Shown here in pieces: positions 5,346 to 9,862 of a DNA stretch of 9,862 nt (position 1 is its first letter; every line of letters starts with the position of its first letter). Origin of the DNA: Pseudomonadota bacterium (GTDB taxonomy: Bacteria > Myxococcota > Polyangia > GCA-2747355 > JACKDQ01); contig JAUVBO010000043.1 of NCBI GenBank assembly GCA_030591195.1, positions 1 to 9,862 on the forward strand, read 5' to 3'. Made by a program: the position numbers and the translations under genes. Below the pieces are notes generated by a model. The model worked only from the letters and a program-made list of their open reading frames with translations, did not search any database and had not been told where the DNA came from.

Positions 5346-7748
5346 GTGAGCTCCCTTCGACTTACCGGCCTCGCCCTGGTGGTCGCCGCCTTCGAACCGG
5401 GCTGCGGCTCCGACGCCGTCGAGGAGGCCCGGCGAGACCGGGCGGTGCCACCCACCACCCCAGGCCGGCCCACGGCCCGCCCGCAGCGCGTGAGCGCCGC
5501 TCAGACGGCGGCGATCCGCGCCGAGCTGAGCCGTGGTCGATGGCTCGAGCGTGCGGTGCTGCAGCGCGTGTACGGCGGTACCGACGGCGCCTGGCGGCTG
5601 ACCACGGGGCGGGGACCGAGCGAGGCCGGCCGGGCCGCGGCCCGCGCGCTCGGCGAGCTGCCCGCGGCCCACGGACTAGATCCCCGCGGCTACCACGCCC
5701 CGCAGCTGGCCCGGCTGATCGCTGCCCTCGCCACCGCGCGCCCCAGGAGCGTCACAACCAGTCCTGTCGCTCGGCTGCTGGCGCGGGCGCGGCTCGAGCT
5801 GACCCTCGCCGACGGCCTGGCACACCTCGTCCGTGACCTCGGTCTCGACAACGCCTGGCCCGCGGCTCTGGAGCGCCTCTGGCAAGAGGAGGAGCGGCAG
5901 CGGCGCTGGAGCTCGGCCGACACGCGGCGCCGGGCGCCCGACGCGGACGGCAGGCTCTGGGGCTGGCGCTACGCCGCCCACGCCTGCCGGTGGCTGCTCG
6001 CGCCGGCGACCCTCGCGCGCGTCGCCAGGACCGACGGCGCGCCCGACCCGCGGGTGTTCAGCCGGGCTCACGTCCGCCGGCTGCTAGCCTGGGGCCTCCG
6101 GGGGCTCGACGATCGACGCGACGTCGAGGCGCTGCTCGCCGGCGCCACTCCCGCGGTGCGCCAGTACGACCGCCTCGTCGCCGCCCTCGCCCGCTACCGC
6201 GCGGTCGTCGCTGCCGGCGGGTGGGGGCTGGTCAGGCCGACTCGCGCCCGGGGGCCGGGCCGCCGCCACGCAGCGGTGACGCAGCTACGGCGCCGGCTCG
6301 CCCGGGAGGGATACCTCGACGACGCCGGATCGCCGACCTCCAGGCCAGCCGCAGATGACACCGACGATGGCACGCTTCGCCGCGCTGTCCGCGCCTTCCA
6401 GCGCAACCACCTGCTCGAGCCGACGGGGATCGCCGATCGCGCCTTCTTCGGTCGGCTCAATATCAACGCGCGTCAGCGGATGACGGCGATCGAGCGCGGC
6501 CTGCGGCGCTGGCGCGAGAGCGGGGCCGGCTCGGCGGGCCTCGAGCTCCGCGTCAACATCCCCGGGTTTTCGCTCGAGGTCTGGCGTGGCCCGCGCCGAC
6601 TGCTCCGCCAGCGGGTGGTGGTCGGCAAGCGCCACGGTACCCGCTGTGACGAGGATCTCGAGCGCAGGGTCCTGGCCTACGCCACGCCGGAGCAGTCGGC
6701 GCGCGTCGAGCGACTGGTCTTCTTCCCCTATTGGAACGTGACCCGGACGATCAAGGAGACCGAGCTCGACCCCGAGCGGGGCAAGGATCCGCTGTTCTAC
6801 CAGAAGCACGGCTACGAGCTGCTTCGCGAGGGCTCGCCGTTCGAGTGGGTGCGCCAGCTTCCGGGGCCGGAGAATGCCCTCGGCCTGGTGAAGCTGATCT
6901 TCGCCAACCCCCACGAGACCTACCTCCACGACACGCCCGACAAGCACCTCTTCGGCCGCCCGCGACGGTCGTTTTCCCACGGCTGTATCCGCGTCGCCGA
7001 CGCCTTGGGGCTGGCGCGGCTGCTGCTGCAGGCCGACGGCCAGTGGGACGAGTCGCTGTTCGGCAAGCTCCACCGCACCTGGCGGTCGATGCGCTTCGCC
7101 TCGCTGCGCCAGGAGTGGGACGCCGAGCGCTACGAGGAGCTGGTCAGGCGCGCCGCCAACCTCACGCGCCGGATCAACCTGCGCCGACCGATCCCGATCC
7201 ACGTCGAGTACCACACGGTCCGGGTCGACGACCGCGGCCGAGTCGCCTTCTTCGACGACCTCTACCGCCTCGAGCTGCGCCGCCGCGATCCAGCTCGCCG
7301 GCGCGGCTGCGTGCCCGAGAGCGTGCGAGCCCGCAGGGGATTCGCTGAGATGCTGATGCGCCTTGCACTGCTCGAGCAACAACTGGGGCCCCTCGCCCAG
7401 CGCGTGGCCGGGGCGGTGGCCGCGGGACGTTCGCTGCTGCCGCCGGCGGCGAAGCTCCCCGGGCGCCAACGGCGTCTGCGCAGGCGGCTCGCGGCGCTCG
7501 AGCGATTCGAGCAGGATCACGGCAACCTCTCCGCACGCATCCGCGCCGAGCACGCCGCCGTCGAGGGGCCGATCCGGCGCCGACGACCACGGCTGGTAGC
7601 CCGCGCGGTGCGGGTGCAGCGGCTGATGGACGCCCTCGAAGCGCTCCACCGCCGGACGCGCGAGACCTGTGACCGGATCGAGCGGCTGCGGGACGCGGGT
7701 CAGAGCGCGCCGCCCGCAAGCCGAGGTGGCTCCGCGGATGGAGGATGA
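5346..7748 (+). CDS. YcbB/LdtD-type L,D-transpeptidase with long C-terminal extension
   Basis: An 800-residue envelope enzyme predicted to make 3-3 (meso-DAP to meso-DAP) peptidoglycan cross-links or anchor proteins to peptidoglycan. Start is GTG 5346, where a signal-peptide-like stretch begins and runs to F-E-P-G-C; Cys20 may be lipidated but the lipobox is poor, so a plain Sec signal is possible. Domains: the LdtD scaffold region (about 98-293, with G-L-D-P-R-G-Y), a peptidoglycan-binding domain (308-373, L-R-R-R-L-A-R-E-G-Y ... A-F-Q-R-N-H ... L-N-I-N), and the YkuD catalytic domain (399-578) with conserved His528 in Y-L-H-D-T-P and the active site S-H-G-C-I-R-V (His545, Cys547). After the usual family end (P-I-P-I-H-V-E-Y ... 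D-D-L-Y) comes about 150 extra Arg-rich, probably helical residues. Typical relatives are about 500-650 residues. Confidence 0.92.
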   Translation: MSSLRLTGLALVVAAFEPGCGSDAVEEARRDRAVPPTTPGRPTARPQRVSAAQTAAIRAELSRGRWLERAVLQRVYGGTDGAWRLTTGRGPSEAGRAAARALGELPAAHGLDPRGYHAPQLARLIAALATARPRSVTTSPVARLLARARLELTLADGLAHLVRDLGLDNAWPAALERLWQEEERQRRWSSADTRRRAPDADGRLWGWRYAAHACRWLLAPATLARVARTDGAPDPRVFSRAHVRRLLAWGLRGLDDRRDVEALLAGATPAVRQYDRLVAALARYRAVVAAGGWGLVRPTRARGPGRRHAAVTQLRRRLAREGYLDDAGSPTSRPAADDTDDGTLRRAVRAFQRNHLLEPTGIADRAFFGRLNINARQRMTAIERGLRRWRESGAGSAGLELRVNIPGFSLEVWRGPRRLLRQRVVVGKRHGTRCDEDLERRVLAYATPEQSARVERLVFFPYWNVTRTIKETELDPERGKDPLFYQKHGYELLREGSPFEWVRQLPGPENALGLVKLIFANPHETYLHDTPDKHLFGRPRRSFSHGCIRVADALGLARLLLQADGQWDESLFGKLHRTWRSMRFASLRQEWDAERYEELVRRAANLTRRINLRRPIPIHVEYHTVRVDDRGRVAFFDDLYRLELRRRDPARRRGCVPESVRARRGFAEMLMRLALLEQQLGPLAQRVAGAVAAGRSLLPPAAKLPGRQRRLRRRLAALERFEQDHGNLSARIRAEHAAVEGPIRRRRPRLVARAVRVQRLMDALEALHRRTRETCDRIERLRDAGQSAPPASRGGSADGG

Positions 7749-7792
7749 TCTGCAGTGCACGCCGTGTCGCGGGCCGGCCGGGCTGCTGGGGC

Positions 7793-9109
7793 TCAGCGCT
7801 TGGCGACCTGCTCCGGATAGAGCATCCGCAGGGCGTCGGTGCGGGTGATGATGCCGACCACCTGACCGTCCTCGATCACCGGCAGCCGGCCGATGTCGGC
7901 CTCGACCATCTTCTCCAAGGCGCGCAGCAGGGGCACCTGGGGCTCGGTGGTGAGCACCGAGGTCGCCATGCAGCTCGCCACCGGCAGGTGGGCGCGGCCC
8001 GCCTTGAGCGCCGCGCGGATGTCGCGCTTGGAGATCACGCCGTGCAGCTGCTCGTCGGTGACCACCGGCGCGCCGCTGATGCCAAAACGATCGAAGTCCT
8101 TGCCCACCGCCTCGAGGGAGGCGCGCCGGTCGACGGTGTGCACCGGCGTGGTCATCATCTGGCGCACCAGCCGGGGACGGAAGGGGTGAGCCTTGATCTG
8201 CTCGAGCAGCCTCGCTCGCACCTCCTCCGCCGAGGCGTCCTTGATCTTCGCGGCGCCGGCGCCGGGGTGCCCGCCGCCGCCCAGGGCCTGCATGATGTTG
8301 CCGGCGTCGATGTATGGCACCTGGGAGCGGGCGATGATCGTCACCTCCGACCCCCTGCAAAAGAGTGCGAACAGCGCCTCGAAGCGCTCGAGGGCCAGCA
8401 CCTCCTGGGTCACCTCGGACAGCCCGGGGATGATCCGCTTCAGCTCCACCGCGCCGACGCCGACGTGCACACCGCCGAGGTCGACCTCGACGCACTGGCC
8501 GACCAGCTCGCCGAGCACCCGCCGCTGCTGCTGGTCCATCGGCGGGCGGAGGAAGAAGCCGAGGGTGGCGAGGCTGGCGCCCCGCGCCAGCAGGGTCGCG
8601 GCGAGCTTGGCATCCCGCGGCGTGGTGCTGCGGTAGGTCAGCGCGCCGGTGTCGCTGTAGATGCCGAGGGCGTAGAGCGTGGCCTCCATCGCCGACATCG
8701 GCAGCCCCCGGGCAACGATCTGCTCGACCAGCATCGTGGTCGTGGCGCCGAGGGGCTCGATGCGCTCGACCCGCCCGCGGAGATCGTCGGGCGCCTCGTG
8801 GTGGTGGTCGTAGATGATCACCTCGAGGCTCGGGTCGCCAGCCCGGGCGCGCTCCACCAGCGGCTTGAAGTCGCGCAGCCGGCTCTCGCGCCGCACGTCG
8901 ACGACGATCATCCGGGTCACCGCCGACTGATCGATCTCCTCGGGTGTCAGCAGCTCGAAGTGCTCCTTGTGCAGGGCGAGGAAGTCCCGCACCGTGCGGG
9001 AGACCTTGCGTGTGCGGACCATCACCGCGGCGCGGTAGAGCTTGCTGGCGGCGACCTGGGAGGCGAGGGCGTCGAAGTCGGCGTTGGGGTGGGTGACGAT
9101 GACTTCCAT
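7793..9109 (-). CDS. DHH/DHHA1 phosphoesterase with paired CBS domains
   Basis: A 438-residue cytosolic protein. The DHH domain shows all metal-binding motifs: H-P-N-A-D-F-D-A (His7, Asp11, Asp13), I-V-V-D-V (Asp71), D-H-H-H (101-104) and Y-S-D-T-G (Asp153). The DHHA1 domain ends in the substrate-binding G-G-G-G-H-P-G-A-G-A (277-286). Two CBS domains follow (about 318-372 and 379-432), which usually bind adenine nucleotides. In many deltaproteobacterial relatives this arrangement continues into a tRNA nucleotidyltransferase/poly(A) polymerase domain; here the protein stops right after CBS2, so the nucleotidyltransferase part is absent. Likely Mn-dependent hydrolysis of oligonucleotides or another phosphoanhydride/phosphodiester, gated by nucleotide binding; the substrate is unknown. 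It lies 29 bp downstream of the phospholipase D-family gene, probably in one operon. Confidence 0.92.
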   Translation of the reverse strand: MEVIVTHPNADFDALASQVAASKLYRAAVMVRTRKVSRTVRDFLALHKEHFELLTPEEIDQSAVTRMIVVDVRRESRLRDFKPLVERARAGDPSLEVIIYDHHHEAPDDLRGRVERIEPLGATTTMLVEQIVARGLPMSAMEATLYALGIYSDTGALTYRSTTPRDAKLAATLLARGASLATLGFFLRPPMDQQQRRVLGELVGQCVEVDLGGVHVGVGAVELKRIIPGLSEVTQEVLALERFEALFALFCRGSEVTIIARSQVPYIDAGNIMQALGGGGHPGAGAAKIKDASAEEVRARLLEQIKAHPFRPRLVRQMMTTPVHTVDRRASLEAVGKDFDRFGISGAPVVTDEQLHGVISKRDIRAALKAGRAHLPVASCMATSVLTTEPQVPLLRALEKMVEADIGRLPVIEDGQVVGIITRTDALRMLYPEQVAKR

Positions 9110-9138
9110 CTCGATCCAAGGCTACCCGGGACGGCGCC

Positions 9139-9862
9139 CTAGAGCCAGCCGCTGATCAGCTCCCACTTGCACTCGCCGATCCGGCCCAGCTTGCTCACCT
9201 CCTGGCCGCTGTAGCGGGTCACGCCGGGCGCGGCGAAGTCCGCCGCGAGGGCCGCGTCGAAGACCGGCTTGGACGCCGGGTCCGTGATCAGGACCACGAT
9301 CTCGGAGTTGTGGCGCAGGCTGTGAGCGTCGAGGTTCGACGAGCCGACGAGGTACGGGTCAGCGACGGTGCTGCCGAAGGACCAGATCTTCTGGTGGATC
9401 GCGCTCACTCCGCGTGCCGGGTCACCGCGCCACTGGTGGAGCTCGAGCGCACCCTCGGCGTCCGGGTGGTCCTCGAACATCTCGGTCAGGCCGCGCATGG
9501 CGCACTGGGCGCCCGCCGAGACCCAGCGCATCGCCGACTCGAAGTCGTCCTCGTCGGAGGAGTTGAGCAGCAGCTTGAAGCGAACGCCGTGTCGAACGGC
9601 CTGGGCCATGGCCGCGCGAAAGGAGTCCGGCGGCAGGAAGAACGCGTTGGAGAGCGCCAGCTCGCTGCCCGCGGGCGCGGAGGTCATCAGCACGCAGAGC
9701 AGCTTCTCGATCAGCTGGCCCGCCTCGCCCTGCTCGGGGCGATTGGCCACCACCCGCACCGTGGCGGTGGCGCCGGCCACCGGGGCGTAGGCCGCCTGGT
9801 CAGCCTGCCGCGCGGCGACCCAGCCGCGGAGGGCGGACAGACCGCGGCCGAGCTGCTTGACC
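9139..9862 (-). CDS. Phospholipase D-family protein, C-terminal part (5' end outside window)
   Basis: The frame is open from the right edge (last complete codon at 9861) to TAG 9139, giving 240 visible residues; the start lies outside. The visible part is the second half of a phospholipase D-superfamily protein, with A-I-H-Q-K-I-W-S-F-G, then L-V-G-S-S-N-L-D and L-R-H-N-S-E-I, matching the second HKD motif and its G-S-x-N loop. The first HKD must be upstream. In the visible motif the usual Asp five residues after the Lys is Gly, with an Asp five residues further on. Family members are cardiolipin synthases, phospholipases and phosphatidyltransferases; which one cannot be decided here. Internal GTG codons such as 9780 are poor starts because the frame and an A-rich, helix-like segment continue upstream. 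The DHH-CBS gene follows 29 bp downstream. Confidence 0.88.
   Translation of the reverse strand, partial: VKQLGRGLSALRGWVAARQADQAAYAPVAGATATVRVVANRPEQGEAGQLIEKLLCVLMTSAPAGSELALSNAFFLPPDSFRAAMAQAVRHGVRFKLLLNSSDEDDFESAMRWVSAGAQCAMRGLTEMFEDHPDAEGALELHQWRGDPARGVSAIHQKIWSFGSTVADPYLVGSSNLDAHSLRHNSEIVVLITDPASKPVFDAALAADFAAPGVTRYSGQEVSKLGRIGECKWELISGWL

Noticed and set aside
7749..7792. Terminator between the convergent transpeptidase and DHH-CBS genes
   Set aside because: The 44 bp contain GC palindromes (GGCCGGCC) but no long stem followed by a T-run on either strand.
6285..9119. A very long (944-codon) open frame on the minus strand covering part of the transpeptidase and the DHH-CBS gene
   Set aside because: Composition is Arg/Gly/Pro/Ala low complexity with no domain, and it overlaps two genes with complete catalytic motifs. 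It is a GC-rich shadow frame.
7745..9142. Plus-strand open frame opposite the DHH-CBS gene
   Set aside because: His/Asp/Leu-rich shadow of a well-supported minus-strand gene.

Overview
This is a GC-rich window in which nearly every base is coding and long spurious open frames lie opposite most real genes. It holds nine genes, two of them cut by the window edges: a partial lipoprotein, a discoidin-domain lipoprotein, a PLP-dependent decarboxylase, a C-type-lectin-like lipoprotein, an SrkA/YihE-type kinase, a small lipoprotein, a long L,D-transpeptidase, a DHH/DHHA1-CBS-CBS protein and a phospholipase D-family protein. The gene content suggests a Gram-negative bacterium of the former Deltaproteobacteria, most likely Myxococcota or a relative. 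The reasons are many lipoproteins carrying eukaryote-like adhesion folds, a YcbB-type L,D-transpeptidase, SrkA, and a DHH-CBS protein of the type common in that group. The taxonomic call is inference.

Layout. The left block (1-1245, minus strand) is a two-gene run: the discoidin-domain lipoprotein, then a second lipoprotein that leaves the window. A 199-bp divergent intergenic region (1246-1444) carries three 11-bp tandem repeats and separates this block from the decarboxylase on the plus strand (1445-2893). The decarboxylase converges on the lectin-like lipoprotein; their stop codons share one CTAG. The lectin-like gene follows srkA by 7 bp (block 2890-4564, minus strand). The next spacer (4565-4808) holds a short minus-strand frame resembling the C-terminal end of a flavoprotein disulfide reductase, and a perfect 8-bp hairpin. 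The plus strand then encodes the small lipoprotein (4809-5264) and the L,D-transpeptidase (5346-7748). Facing these on the minus strand are the phospholipase D-family gene (9139 to the right edge) and, 29 bp downstream of it, the DHH-CBS gene (7793-9109).

How the genes relate. Much of the content points to the cell envelope: four convincing lipoproteins plus a possible fifth (the transpeptidase), two with folds that commonly bind carbohydrate, one peptidoglycan cross-linking enzyme and one phospholipid-type enzyme. SrkA is a stress kinase. The DHH-CBS protein is probably a nucleotide or oligonucleotide phosphoesterase sensing adenine nucleotides. I see no single pathway, and no convincing defence system, mobile element, CRISPR array, tRNA or rRNA. 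The most useful leads are possible leaderless starts for srkA and the transpeptidase, the kinase/lectin-lipoprotein coupling, the 11-bp repeat cluster, the flavoprotein remnant and several domain-architecture oddities. I did not find clear evidence of an undescribed multi-gene system.
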